Positions 36,733 through 45,494 of a stretch of 64,000 nt of DNA are shown here, one piece after another. Both the position numbers and the translations under genes were made by a program. The stretch lies in contig NZ_JBEPOC010000001.1 of assembly GCF_040546585.1 (NCBI RefSeq), positions 3,826,915 to 3,890,914 on the forward strand, written 5' to 3'. The DNA comes from Marmoricola sp. OAE513 (GTDB lineage Bacteria > Actinomycetota > Actinomycetes > Propionibacteriales > Nocardioidaceae). How positions within the stretch are numbered: position 1 is the first letter of the stretch; each line of letters begins with the position of its first letter. The notes beneath the pieces are model-generated. The model did not search any database. It worked only from the letters and a program-made list of their open reading frames with translations, and was not told the origin of the DNA.

Positions 36733-37347
36733 ATGACGATCGAGGTGTCCGAGGCGGCTGTCTCCGAGGTGACCGCTGCGCTGGGCCGCAACCTGAGCAG
36801 GTTCGACGCGCCGGCCTGGGTCCAGGCCGCGTCGGCGACGGTGGCGCAGCACGGTGACCTCGCGGCCGCGCAGCTCGCCCCGGGCGAGACCGTCGACTGG
36901 CTCACCCCCGGCATCCTGCACCGGTACGGGAAGACCTGGCCGAACGCGGTCATGCTGCTCACGCCTCACCGGATGATCATCACCGCGTCTCGCGGCGGCT
37001 TCCGGACCAAGCACGACTTCAGCTCGTTGTACCGCGGCCCCGAGTCCCTGATCGGGGTGCACCAGCAGCTGCTCCCGGGCACCAGCACGAACCTCTGGAT
37101 GCTCGAGATCACCAGCGACTCCGGACCGTTCTTCTTCGCCTTCCCGGAGTTCCGCGGCGACCACGCCCTCGCCGAGGAGACCCGCCGCCTGATCTCGCGG
37201 GAGGAGGTCGCCGCTCCTTCCGAGCGGGTCGTCGCGCCCAGGATCCCGACCCAGCGCGTCGCCCCGGACTGGTACGACGACCCGCTGCGCGAGGCTCCCC
37301 TGCGCTACTGGGACGGCGAGGCCTGGACCCCGCACACGGCGGGCTGA
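36733..37347 (+). CDS. DUF2510 domain protein
   Basis: 204 aa. The last 28 residues (APDWYDDPLREAPLRYWDG) form a DUF2510 motif, a short Trp-rich module common in actinobacterial surface or regulatory proteins. The preceding 160 residues (ERLISREE-like tail, LLTPHRMIITASRGGF, FFFAFPEF) resemble a PH-like beta-domain. No signal peptide or membrane helix. TATGCT (36721-36726) lies six bases before the ATG, so the mRNA is probably leaderless. Function unknown. Confidence 0.82.
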   Translation: MTIEVSEAAVSEVTAALGRNLSRFDAPAWVQAASATVAQHGDLAAAQLAPGETVDWLTPGILHRYGKTWPNAVMLLTPHRMIITASRGGFRTKHDFSSLYRGPESLIGVHQQLLPGTSTNLWMLEITSDSGPFFFAFPEFRGDHALAEETRRLISREEVAAPSERVVAPRIPTQRVAPDWYDDPLREAPLRYWDGEAWTPHTAG

Positions 37348-37348
37348 C

Positions 37349-37960
37349 TCAGGCGTTCTCGACCTCGACAGTCAGGGCAAGAGCTGCCTCGACGGCCTCC
37401 TCCAGCACGCCGCGGCGCGGATCGGGGACGGTGAGGAAGCGGCCGACCACCCGGACGGAGAGCTCCTTGAGACGCGGGTCCTCGAGCACGGCGGCAACCG
37501 CCGACGTGTCACCGCCGACCACCACGGCCGGAGCGCCGGCGATCAACCGGACGGCGTGCTCGGCCGCGGCCTCGAAGGCGGCCCGCGCCTGGTTGTCCCG
37601 ACGACGGGCGAACCGCTGCTGGCTCTGACCGCCCGCCTTGGTCCGGCCCTGGACGTGGCGCTGGCCGACCTTCGAGGCTGTCGTCGATCCACCCGACAGG
37701 CGGGCCACGGCGAAGCCGCCCTTGCGGACGAGGAGGACGGCCCAGTCCGCAGGCGGGTGCGCTGCGGCCAGGAAGGGGTCAGTCTCGGGCACGCCCTCGT
37801 ACGAGCGGGAGAAGGGCAGCGCGGCAACGAAGTTCGAGCCGTCGACGGCCGCACCGGCCAGCCGGCCGTCCGCGACGGTCAACGTCGTGCTGCCGTGACG
37901 TGCTTCGAAGTTGGCGATCCAGCGCGGGAACCGTTCGGCTGGGACTGCGACCGCCGTCAC
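37349..37960 (-). CDS. acVLRF1-type release factor (peptidyl-tRNA hydrolase)
   Basis: 203 aa. KVGQRHVQGRTKAGGQSQQRF (split over residues 97-117) contains the GxSQQRF-like catalytic Gln motif of the Vms1/ANKZF1-like release factor fold, in the actinobacterial acVLRF1 branch. Such proteins hydrolyse peptidyl-tRNA on stalled 50S subunits in ribosome rescue. The ABC-F protein elsewhere in the window may act in a related process. GTG start at 37960, 17 bases after the sufT stop on the same strand, so it may receive SUF read-through. Confidence 0.85.
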   Translation of the reverse strand: MTAVAVPAERFPRWIANFEARHGSTTLTVADGRLAGAAVDGSNFVAALPFSRSYEGVPETDPFLAAAHPPADWAVLLVRKGGFAVARLSGGSTTASKVGQRHVQGRTKAGGQSQQRFARRRDNQARAAFEAAAEHAVRLIAGAPAVVVGGDTSAVAAVLEDPRLKELSVRVVGRFLTVPDPRRGVLEEAVEAALALTVEVENA

Positions 37961-37977
37961 CGGGTCTCGACCACAGC

Positions 37978-38337
37978 TCAGACGTTAAAGCCCAGCGCGC
38001 GCAGCTGGTCGCGACCGTCGGGGGTGATCTTGTCGGGGCCCCACGGCGGCATCCAGACCCAGTTGATCGTGACGTCGTTGACCAGGCCTTCGAGAGCCGT
38101 GTTGGTCTGGTCCTCGATGACGTCGGTCAGCGGGCAGGCCGCCGAGGTCAGCGTCATGTCCAGGACCAGGTTGGAGGACGGGTCCAGGTTGACGCCGTAC
38201 ACCAGACCGAGGTCGACGACGTTGATGCCCAGCTCGGGGTCGACGACGTCGCGCATGGCCTCGAGGATGTCCTCGTCGCTGGCCAGGGCGGTCCCGCCGC
38301 CGAGGTCGACCTCGGGAAGATCAGAGTGATCGGTCAT
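37978..38337 (-). CDS. sufT: Metal-sulfur cluster assembly factor (DUF59, SufT/PaaD-like)
   Basis: 119 aa. MRDVVDPELGINVVDLGLVY and TSAACPLTDVIEDQ with its conserved Cys are the DUF59 (MIP18-like) signature. SufT-type proteins help maturate Fe-S proteins. It is the last gene of the SUF operon; its ATG overlaps the sufU stop (ATGA at 38334-38337). No other function is likely in this context. Confidence 0.92.
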   Translation of the reverse strand: MTDHSDLPEVDLGGGTALASDEDILEAMRDVVDPELGINVVDLGLVYGVNLDPSSNLVLDMTLTSAACPLTDVIEDQTNTALEGLVNDVTINWVWMPPWGPDKITPDGRDQLRALGFNV

Positions 38338-38789
38338 GCGTTCTCTCCTTGCGCTTGCAGGGCAGCGTCCTTGAACGCCATCCAGGACAACAGTGCACAC
38401 TTCACCCGGGCCGGGAACTTCGCCACACCGGCGAACGCGATCCCGTCCTCGAGCACCTCCTCGTCGGGCTCCACCTGACCCTTGCCCTGCATCAGCTCCA
38501 GGAACGCGCCGTGGGTCTCGAGCGCCTCGTCGACCGAGCGCCCGATCACCAGGTCCGCCATCACCGAGGCCGAGGCCTGGCTGATCGAGCAGCCCTCGGC
38601 GTCGTAGGAGACGTCCGAGACGATCGTGGCCCCGGCGGTGGTCTCCAGGTGCACCCGCAGGGTCACCTCGTCACCGCAGGTCGGGTTCACGTGGTGAACC
38701 TCGGCCTCGTGCGGCTCCCGGAGCCCCGCGTGCAGGGGGTTCCGGTAGTGGTCCAGGATGATCTCCTGGTAGAGCGAGTCCAAGTCCAT
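38334..38789 (-). CDS. sufU: Fe-S assembly sulfurtransferase/scaffold SufU
   Basis: 151 aa. The zinc-site Cys residues are present: NPTCGDEV, AEGCSISQASASVM and ARVKCALLSW, with LYQEIILDHYRNP at the start. In Gram-positive bacteria SufU accepts persulfide sulfur from SufS and passes it on to SufBCD. It lies between sufS and sufT, with a 12-base gap after sufS and an ATGA overlap with sufT. Confidence 0.95.
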   Translation of the reverse strand: MDLDSLYQEIILDHYRNPLHAGLREPHEAEVHHVNPTCGDEVTLRVHLETTAGATIVSDVSYDAEGCSISQASASVMADLVIGRSVDEALETHGAFLELMQGKGQVEPDEEVLEDGIAFAGVAKFPARVKCALLSWMAFKDAALQAQGENA

Positions 38790-38801
38790 GACTGTGTAAC
38801 G

Positions 38802-40046
38802 TCACCCGACCTTGAAGTAGTTCTTGGTGTAGTTCAGGCCCTCGACCAGCGCGTCGATTTCCGCCGGCGTCGTGTACAGGTACGACGACGCGCGCGTCGA
38901 GGACTGCACCCCGAAACGCTTGTGCGCCGGCTTCGCGCAGTGGTGCCCCGCCCGGACGGCGATCCCCCGGCTGTCGAGCAGCTGAGCGACGTCGTGGGGG
39001 TGCACTCCGGCGAGCTCGAAGGCGACGGCGCCGCCGCGACGCGTCGGGTCGGTCGGTCCCAGGACCTTCACGCCCCCGACGCTCGCCAGGCCGTCCAGCA
39101 GGTAGCCGGTGATCGCCTGCTCGTGGGCGTGGATCCGGTCGAGACCCACGTGCGAGATGTACTCGATCGCCGCCCCGAGCCCGATGGCCTCGACGATCGG
39201 CGGGGTGCCCGCCTCGAACTTGTGCGGGATCGGCGCCCAGGTGGACTTCTCCATGGACACGGTCGCGATCATCTCGCCGCCGCCCAGGAACGGCGGCATG
39301 GCGTCGAGCAGCTCGGACCTGCCCCAGAGCACGCCGATGCCGGTCGGCCCGGTGACCTTGTGCCCGGTGAAGGCCAGGAAGTCGGCGTCGACGGCCTGGA
39401 CGTCGACCGGGAGCTGCGGCGCCGCCTGCGAGGCGTCGAGCACCACGACGGCACCCACCTCGTGGGCACGTCGGGCGATCTCGGCGACGGGGTTGATCGT
39501 GCCGAGCATGTTGGAGACCCAGGTCAGCGCGACGACCTTGGTGCTCGGGGTGAGCAGCTCGTCGATGTTCGACAGGTCCAGCTCGCCGTCCTCGGTGATC
39601 CCGAACCAGCGCAGCTCGGCACCAGCGGCCTCGGTGGCCAGCTGCCACGGCACGATGTTGGAGTGGTGCTCCATCTCGGTGATGACCACGCGGTCGCCGG
39701 GCCCGAGCGGGTAGGTCCGGGCCACCAGGTTGAGCGCCTCCGAGGCGTTCTTGGTGAAGATCACCTCGTCGCGCGACGGCGCGTTCAGGAACGCCGCGAC
39801 CCGGTCACGGGCAGCCTCGAACGCCTCGGTCGACTCCGCGCCGAGCGTGTGCATCGCTCGGGAGATGTTCGCGTTGTGGTTCTCCAGCTGGTCGACCATC
39901 GCGTCGATGACGACCTGCGGCTTCTGCGAGGTGTTGGCGCTGTCGAGGTACACCAGCGGCAGGTCGTTCGCCACGGTGCGCCCGAGGATCGGGAAGTCCT
40001 TGCGGATGACCTCGAGGTCGGAGAGAAGTCCTTCCACGGCGGTCAT
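38802..40046 (-). CDS. sufS: Cysteine desulfurase SufS
   Basis: 414 aa PLP enzyme. The catalytic Cys is in AGHHCAKPAHKRFG and the PLP lysine in FTGHKVTGPTGIGVLWG; TEMEHHSNIVPWQ binds PLP. It releases sulfur from cysteine as a persulfide for Fe-S assembly. ATG 40046 is chosen because it starts one base after the sufC stop; the open frame extends upstream only within sufC. Confidence 0.96.
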   Translation of the reverse strand: MTAVEGLLSDLEVIRKDFPILGRTVANDLPLVYLDSANTSQKPQVVIDAMVDQLENHNANISRAMHTLGAESTEAFEAARDRVAAFLNAPSRDEVIFTKNASEALNLVARTYPLGPGDRVVITEMEHHSNIVPWQLATEAAGAELRWFGITEDGELDLSNIDELLTPSTKVVALTWVSNMLGTINPVAEIARRAHEVGAVVVLDASQAAPQLPVDVQAVDADFLAFTGHKVTGPTGIGVLWGRSELLDAMPPFLGGGEMIATVSMEKSTWAPIPHKFEAGTPPIVEAIGLGAAIEYISHVGLDRIHAHEQAITGYLLDGLASVGGVKVLGPTDPTRRGGAVAFELAGVHPHDVAQLLDSRGIAVRAGHHCAKPAHKRFGVQSSTRASSYLYTTPAEIDALVEGLNYTKNYFKVG

Positions 40047-40047
40047 C

Positions 40048-40809
40048 TCAGACCGCCGCAGCCTTGAGGAACCTGTCGTAGCCGTTCGCCTCGAGCTCTT
40101 CGGCGAGCTCGGCACCACCGGACTCGGCCACCTTGCCGGCGACGAACACGTGCACGTGGTCCGGCTTGATGTAGCGCAGGATCCGGGTGTAGTGCGTGAT
40201 CAGCAGGACGCTCTTGCCGTCGTTCTCGCGGAACCGGTTCACCCCCTCGGAGACGACCTTGAGCGCGTCGATGTCGAGCCCGGAGTCGGTCTCGTCGAGG
40301 ATCGCGACCTTCGGGTCGAGCAGCTCGAGCTGGGCGATCTCGTGACGCTTCTTCTCGCCACCGGAGAAGCCCTCGTTGACCGAGCGGGAGGCGAAGGTCG
40401 AGTCCAGGTTCATCCGCTCCAGCGCACCGTTGACGTCCTTGACCCAGGTGCGCAGCTTCGGCGCCTCGCCGTCGATGGCCGTCTTCGCGGTGCGCAGGAA
40501 GTTCGCGACCGAGACGCCAGGCACCTCGACCGGGTACTGCATCGCCAGGAAGAGGCCGGCGCGGGCGCGCTCGTCGACCGACATCTCCAGGACGTCGACG
40601 CCGTCGAGGGTGACGCTGCCGCCGGTGATGTTGTACTTCGGGTGTCCCGCGACCGAGTAGGCGAGGGTGGACTTGCCCGAGCCGTTCGGGCCCATGATCG
40701 CGTGCGTCTCGCCGTCCTTGATGGTCAGGTTGACGCCCTTGAGGATCGCCTTGGGACCGTCCTCGGTGTCGACCGAGACGTGCAGGTCCTTGATCTCCAG
40801 TGTTGCCAT
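40048..40809 (-). CDS. sufC: Fe-S assembly ATPase SufC
   Basis: 253 aa ABC ATPase: GPNGSGKST, FSGGEKKRHEI and VAILDETDSGLDIDAL are the SufC forms of Walker A, signature and Walker B. It powers the SufBCD scaffold in the cytoplasm and has no membrane partner. ATG 40809 lies two bases after the Rieske gene stop. Confidence 0.96.
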   Translation of the reverse strand: MATLEIKDLHVSVDTEDGPKAILKGVNLTIKDGETHAIMGPNGSGKSTLAYSVAGHPKYNITGGSVTLDGVDVLEMSVDERARAGLFLAMQYPVEVPGVSVANFLRTAKTAIDGEAPKLRTWVKDVNGALERMNLDSTFASRSVNEGFSGGEKKRHEIAQLELLDPKVAILDETDSGLDIDALKVVSEGVNRFRENDGKSVLLITHYTRILRYIKPDHVHVFVAGKVAESGGAELAEELEANGYDRFLKAAAV

Positions 40810-40811
40810 GG

Positions 40812-41126
40812 TCAGTTCTCTCCTAGATCGACGAGTACGTCGTCCCCGGAGATCTGCACCGGGAAGACGGGAACGGGTTCGGTGGCCGGCGGGCCGAGGG
40901 GCTTGCCGGTGCGGAGGTCGAAGCGTGATCCGTGCATCCAGCACTCGATCTCGCAGCCCTCCACGTCGCCTTCGGAGAGCCGCACGGCCGCGTGGCTGCA
41001 CTGGTCCTCGATGGCGAAGACGTCCTCGCCGTCGCGCACGATGGCGACGTCGAGGCCGTCGACCTCCACGCACAGCGCGGCACCCGTGGGTACCTCGCTC
41101 AGCGAGCAGGCGCGGACGAAGGTCAT
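40812..41126 (-). CDS. Rieske-type [2Fe-2S] ferredoxin in the SUF operon
   Basis: 104 aa. QCSHAAVR (Cys43, His45) and ECWMHGSRFDL (Cys62, His65) are the two Rieske cluster motifs; the rest is the small soluble Rieske ferredoxin fold. Placement between sufD and sufC is typical of actinobacterial SUF operons, and it may supply electrons for cluster assembly. ATG 41126 is four bases from the sufD stop. Confidence 0.94.
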   Translation of the reverse strand: MTFVRACSLSEVPTGAALCVEVDGLDVAIVRDGEDVFAIEDQCSHAAVRLSEGDVEGCEIECWMHGSRFDLRTGKPLGPPATEPVPVFPVQISGDDVLVDLGEN

Positions 41127-41130
41127 CTCC

Positions 41131-42342
41131 TCAGACCTTCAGCACGTTCTTGGCCAGCTCGGCCTCGACGGTCTCGATCAGCTTGGCCTCCAGCGAGGCC
41201 ACCCCGATCTTGCGGACCAGGTCGTTGAAGAAGCCGTGCACGACGAGACGACGGGCCTCGGACTCCTCGACGCCGCGCGAGCGCAGGTAGAACAGCTGCT
41301 CGTCGTCGAAGCGACCGACGGCCGAGGCGTGCCCCGCCCCCTCGATCTCGCCCGTCTCGATCTCCAGGTTCGGGACCGAGTCGGCCTGGCAGCCGTCGGT
41401 GAGGATGAGGTTGCGGTTCTCCTCGTAGGTCTCGATGCCCTCGGCGACCTTGCGGATCAGGACGTTGCCGATCCACACCGCGTGCGCGCCCTCGCCCTGC
41501 AGGGCGCCCTTGTAGATGACGTTGCTCTTGGTCTTGGGGGCCGTGTGGTCGACGAACAACCGGTGCTCGATGTGCTGACCCTCGTCGGCGAAGTACATGC
41601 CGAGCATCTCCACCGAGCCGCCGGGGCCGGCGTACTCCGCGGTGGTGTCGTGGCGCACCAGGTCGCCACCGAAGGTGACGGCGACGTGCTTGAGGCTGGC
41701 GTCGCGGCCGACCTTCGCGTGCTGGCTGGAGTGGTGCACGGCGTCGTCGGCCCAGTCCTGCAGGGACACGACGGTCAGCTCGGCTCCGTCCTCCACGACG
41801 ATCTCGACGTTGTCGGCCAGGACGGCCGAGCCCTCGAACTGGAGCACGACGGTCGCGCGGGAGAACTTCTCCGCGACGATCACCGTGTGCGCGGCGCTGG
41901 AGGCGTCGACGCCGGACCCGACGACGCGGAGGACCGTGGCGGTCTCCGCGACGTGCTCGGTCGGCACCCGGACGACGGTCACCGACGAGGACGCGTCCCA
42001 GGCCCGGGCCGAGACCCGGTCCAGCGGGACCAGGCCGGAGGTGCCGCGCACGGTCGCGTCGGCGGACTCCTGCGACACCAGGACGCCCTCGGCGGCCTCG
42101 ACGTCGACCTTGACCTCGGCGCCGAACGGGGCGTCCTGGGCGAGGCCGCGCAGACGCTTGAGCGGCGTGAACCGCCAGACCTCCTCCAGGCCGGTGGGCA
42201 CCGGGTGGTCGGCCAGGTCGAAGGACCCGGTCGGGTGCAGGTGGGAGTCGACGCGGCTCTGCTCGAGAGCTGCGGCGACGGTGTCAGGTGAGGTCACGTC
42301 GAACGCTTTCGTGTCGGGTGGGAAGGGGAGCTGGGTGACCAT
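41131..42342 (-). CDS. sufD: Fe-S assembly scaffold SufD
   Basis: 403 aa beta-helix protein. LEEVWRFTPLKRL at the N-terminus, HHSSQHAKVGRDA and the C-terminal SAVGRFDDEQLFYLRSRG are SufB/SufD family features; it lacks the cysteine-rich N-terminus of SufB. It forms the SufBC2D scaffold. ATG 42342 is preferred because it begins one base before the sufB stop; an ATG at 42357 would overlap sufB. Confidence 0.95.
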   Translation of the reverse strand: MVTQLPFPPDTKAFDVTSPDTVAAALEQSRVDSHLHPTGSFDLADHPVPTGLEEVWRFTPLKRLRGLAQDAPFGAEVKVDVEAAEGVLVSQESADATVRGTSGLVPLDRVSARAWDASSSVTVVRVPTEHVAETATVLRVVGSGVDASSAAHTVIVAEKFSRATVVLQFEGSAVLADNVEIVVEDGAELTVVSLQDWADDAVHHSSQHAKVGRDASLKHVAVTFGGDLVRHDTTAEYAGPGGSVEMLGMYFADEGQHIEHRLFVDHTAPKTKSNVIYKGALQGEGAHAVWIGNVLIRKVAEGIETYEENRNLILTDGCQADSVPNLEIETGEIEGAGHASAVGRFDDEQLFYLRSRGVEESEARRLVVHGFFNDLVRKIGVASLEAKLIETVEAELAKNVLKV

Positions 42343-42343
42343 G

Positions 42344-43762
42344 TCAGCCGACAGCACCTTCCATCTGGAGCTCGATGAGCCGGTTCAGCTCGAGGGCGTA
42401 CTCCATCGGCAGCTCCTTGGCGATCGGCTCGACAAAGCCGCGCACGATCATGGCCATCGCCTCGTCCTGCTCCATGCCGCGCGACATCAGGTAGAAGAGC
42501 TGGTCGTCGGAGACCTTGGAGACGCTGGCCTCGTGGCCCATCGAGACGTCGTCCTCGCGGATGTCGACGTACGGGTAGGTGTCGCTGCGGGAGATCTGGT
42601 CGACCAGGAGCGCGTCGCAGAGCACGTTGCTCTTCGAGCCGTGCGCACCCTCGTTGACCTGGATCAGGCCGCGGTACGACGTCCGGCCCCCACCGCGGGC
42701 GACCGACTTCGACAGGATCGAGGACGAGGTGTTCGGGGCCGCGTGCACCATCTTGGCGCCGGCGTCCTGGTGCTGGCCCTCGCCCGCGAACGCGATCGAC
42801 AGGGTCTCGCCCTTGGCGTGCTCGCCCATCAGGTACACGGCCGGGTACTTCATCGTCAGCTTGGAGCCGATGTTGCCGTCGACCCACTCCATGGTGGCGC
42901 CGGCCTCGCAGACCGCGCGCTTGGTCACCAGGTTGTAGACGTTGTTCGACCAGTTCTGGATGGTCGTGTAGCGGCAGCGACCGCCCTTCTTGACGATGAT
43001 CTCGACGACCGCCGAGTGCAGCGAGTCCGAGGAGTAGATCGGCGCGGTGCAGCCCTCGACGTAGTGCACGTAGGCGTCCTCGTCGACGATGATCAAGGTG
43101 CGCTCGAACTGGCCCATGTTCTCGGTGTTGATCCGGAAGTAGGCCTGCAGCGGGATGTCCACGTGGACGCCCTTGGGCACGTAGATGAACGAGCCACCCG
43201 ACCAGGTGGCCGTGTTCAGTGCGGAGAACTTGTTGTCGCCGACCGGGATGATGGTGCCGAAGTACTCCTTGAAGAGCTCCTCGTGCTCCTTCAGCGCGGT
43301 GTCGGTGTCGACGAAGATGACGCCCTGCTCCTCGAGGTCCTCACGGATCGAGTGGTAGACGACCTCGGACTCGTACTGCGCAGCGACGCCGGCGACCAGG
43401 CGCTGCTTCTCCGCCTCCGGGATGCCGAGCTTGTCGTAGGTGTTCTTGATGTCCTCGGGGAGGTCCTCCCACGAGGTCGCCTGCTTCTCGCTGGTGCGGA
43501 CGAAGTACTTGATGTTGTCGAAGTCGATCGTGTCGAGCTCGCCGCCCCAGGTGGGCATCGGCTTGCGGTGGAAGAGCTTGAGACCCTTCAGGCGCAGGTC
43601 GAGCATCCACTGCGGCTCGTTCTTCTTGGCCGAGATGTCGCGGACGACGTCCTCGTTCAGACCACGCTTGGCGCTGGCGCCGGCGACGTCGTTGTCGGCC
43701 CAGCCGAAGTCGTAGCGACCGATGCCCTTCAGCTCCGGGTTCAGGTCTTCGATGCTGGTCAT
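42344..43762 (-). CDS. sufB: Fe-S assembly scaffold SufB
   Basis: 472 aa. [42 protein letters not shown] and [17 protein letters not shown] are typical of SufB, and it has conserved Cys residues in VEGCTAP and TKRAVCEAG. It is the scaffold on which clusters are built. No intein interrupts it, unlike some mycobacterial SufB. Its ATG overlaps the sufR stop (ATGA at 43759-43762). Confidence 0.97.
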   Translation of the reverse strand: MTSIEDLNPELKGIGRYDFGWADNDVAGASAKRGLNEDVVRDISAKKNEPQWMLDLRLKGLKLFHRKPMPTWGGELDTIDFDNIKYFVRTSEKQATSWEDLPEDIKNTYDKLGIPEAEKQRLVAGVAAQYESEVVYHSIREDLEEQGVIFVDTDTALKEHEELFKEYFGTIIPVGDNKFSALNTATWSGGSFIYVPKGVHVDIPLQAYFRINTENMGQFERTLIIVDEDAYVHYVEGCTAPIYSSDSLHSAVVEIIVKKGGRCRYTTIQNWSNNVYNLVTKRAVCEAGATMEWVDGNIGSKLTMKYPAVYLMGEHAKGETLSIAFAGEGQHQDAGAKMVHAAPNTSSSILSKSVARGGGRTSYRGLIQVNEGAHGSKSNVLCDALLVDQISRSDTYPYVDIREDDVSMGHEASVSKVSDDQLFYLMSRGMEQDEAMAMIVRGFVEPIAKELPMEYALELNRLIELQMEGAVG

Positions 43763-44424
43763 TTCGACACCTTCTCTTGAGGGGTGGGGATGCAGGTGGT
43801 GCAGACACCGTCGCCGTGGGCGATGGTGGCGAGTCGTTGGACGTGCGTGCCGAGGACGCGGCTGATCGCCTCGGTCTCGGCCTCGCAGAGCTGCGGGAAT
43901 TCGTGCGCGACGTGGGAGACCGGGCAGTGCTGCTGGCACAACTGCTCACCGACCGGAATATTCCGCGCGCTGGCCGCGTAGCCCTGGCCGGAGAAGATCC
44001 GCGCCAGTGCCTCCGCCGGGGACAACTCGGGGTCCGCCGCCATCGCGGCGCCGAACTCCTCCTCGATGAAGGCGACCCGGCGGTCCGCGAACGCCCGGAC
44101 GGCGTCCTCGCCGCCGGTCTCGGCCAGGAACCGGATCGCCTGGACGGCCAGGTCGTCGTACTGCTGGTCGAAGCGGTCGCGTCCCGCCTCGGTCAGTGCG
44201 AAAGCCTTCGCCGGGCGGCCTCGGCCCCGCGCGCTGGCCGCTCGCGGCTCCCGCGCCTCGACGGCACCGTCGGCCAGGAGCTGGTCGAGGTGGCGCCGTA
44301 CGGCGGCCGGGGTGAGTGCCAGGCGCTCGCCCAGGGCGGCTGCGGTCGACGGTCCGTTCTCCAGGATCGACCGCACCACACGCTCCCGCGTGGGGGCGTC
44401 GTCGGTCACCTGGTCGATTTCCAC
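43759..44424 (-). CDS. sufR: SufR-type Fe-S-sensing transcriptional regulator
   Basis: 221 aa. A winged helix (about 14-80: [23 protein letters not shown]) precedes a C-terminal cluster-binding region with Cys163, Cys167, Cys180 and the CTTC pair at 208-211, plus His171. This is the SufR repressor family, which loses its cluster under iron limitation or oxidative stress and releases the suf promoter. It is the first gene of the operon and probably autoregulates it. GTG start at 44424 has a 5' leader, unlike many genes here. Confidence 0.92.
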   Translation of the reverse strand: MEIDQVTDDAPTRERVVRSILENGPSTAAALGERLALTPAAVRRHLDQLLADGAVEAREPRAASARGRGRPAKAFALTEAGRDRFDQQYDDLAVQAIRFLAETGGEDAVRAFADRRVAFIEEEFGAAMAADPELSPAEALARIFSGQGYAASARNIPVGEQLCQQHCPVSHVAHEFPQLCEAETEAISRVLGTHVQRLATIAHGDGVCTTCIPTPQEKVSK

Positions 44425-44458
44425 AACACCAGTGTGCCGTTAATGAAATCAAGGTTTC

Positions 44459-44491
44459 AAATAAGGGTTGCCTAACTCTTGATCTCAAGAG
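44459..44491 (-). promoter_or_regulatory. SUF operon promoter with palindromic operator
   Basis: On the minus strand, TTGAGA (44488-44483) and TTATTT (44464-44459) with an 18-base spacer form a credible -35/-10 pair upstream of sufR. The -35 box is embedded in CTCTTGA-TC-TCAAGAG (44476-44491), a perfect 7+2+7 inverted repeat. A second, weaker repeat TGAAA-N6-TTTCA lies just downstream of the -10 (44444-44459). The region is strikingly A+T-richer than its surroundings. The palindrome is the best candidate SufR site. Confidence 0.6.
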
Positions 44492-44537
44492 ACTCCCTCG
44501 TGCAGGAGCCTCCCAGACCCTCTCCTAGACTTCGGCC

Positions 44538-45494
44538 GTGACCACCGACCCGACGACTCCTGCCGTCGAGGTCCGCGGGCTCCGGATGACGTACGGCGAC
44601 AAGGTCGCCGTGGACTCCCTGGACCTGGTCGTCGAGCGGAACACGATCACCGCCGTCCTGGGCCCGAACGGCGCGGGGAAGACCACGACGCTGGAGACCT
44701 GCGAGGGCTACCGACGCCCCCACGCCGGCGAGGTCAGGGTGCTCGGGCTCGACCCCGTCCGCGACCGCCGGGACCTGCTCCCCCGGATCGGCGTGATGCT
44801 GCAGGGCTCCGGCGCCTGGTCCGGCATCCGCGCGATGGAGATGCTCGAGCACATCGCCAAGCTGCACGCGAACCCGCTGGACACGGCCGACCTGGCCGAG
44901 CGGGTGGGGCTGGGCGACTGCGGCCGGACGCCGTACCGACGGCTCTCCGGCGGGCAGCAGCAGCGCCTCGGCCTGGCGATGGCCGTCGTGGGGCGGCCCG
45001 AGGTCGTCTTCGTCGACGAGCCGACCGCCGGGATGGACCCGCAGGCCCGCCGGAACACCTGGGAGCTGCTTTCGGAGCTGCGCGACGACGGCGTGACCGT
45101 CGTGCTCACGACCCACTACATGGACGAGGCCGAGAAGCTCGCCGACCACATCCACATCATCGACCGCGGTCGGATGATCGTCTCGGGCACTCCGCTGGAC
45201 CTCACCCGCGGCGGGACCGCGACCATCCGGCTGGTCGTCACCAAGCCGTTCCCCGACGGTGCGCCCGAGAGCCTGCAGCGGGCGCTCGGCGCCGGCGTCG
45301 AGGTGACCCCGATCAGCGACGTCAGCCTGCTGGTCACCGGCCCGGCCGACCACACCACGCTGGCCACGGTCGGCCGCTGGTGCGAAGAGCAGGGCGTGCT
45401 GCCGGAGTCCTTGAGCCTGGGCCAGCGCAACCTCGAGGACGTCTTCCTGGAGCTGACCGGTCGAGGTCTGGCCGGACAAGGACCCGAGTCGTGA
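44538..45494 (+). CDS. ABC transporter ATP-binding protein (DrrA-like)
   Basis: 318 aa. One ATPase domain (GPNGAGKTT, LSGGQQQRLGLAMAV, VVFVDEPTAGMDPQ, LTTHYMDEAEKLA) and a C-terminal accessory domain of about 90 residues, as in DrrA/NodI type ATPases for export. It is coupled to its permease by a GTGA overlap (45491-45494). GTG 44538 has TAGACT (44526-44531) six bases upstream. In many actinobacteria this pair precedes ctaA, and a role in heme or cytochrome assembly is possible but unproven. Confidence 0.9.
   Translation: MTTDPTTPAVEVRGLRMTYGDKVAVDSLDLVVERNTITAVLGPNGAGKTTTLETCEGYRRPHAGEVRVLGLDPVRDRRDLLPRIGVMLQGSGAWSGIRAMEMLEHIAKLHANPLDTADLAERVGLGDCGRTPYRRLSGGQQQRLGLAMAVVGRPEVVFVDEPTAGMDPQARRNTWELLSELRDDGVTVVLTTHYMDEAEKLADHIHIIDRGRMIVSGTPLDLTRGGTATIRLVVTKPFPDGAPESLQRALGAGVEVTPISDVSLLVTGPADHTTLATVGRWCEEQGVLPESLSLGQRNLEDVFLELTGRGLAGQGPES

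Noticed and set aside
39730..42291. Open frame of 853 codons on the plus strand across the SUF genes
   Set aside because: Antisense to sufS, sufC, the Rieske gene and sufD, all clearly recognised; no motif in the product.
44461..44480. Possible DtxR/IdeR iron box in the suf promoter (GTTAGGCAACCC on the minus strand)
   Set aside because: Only one half-site (TTAGGC) resembles the 19-bp iron box; the other half does not. The CTCTTGA palindrome is a better operator.
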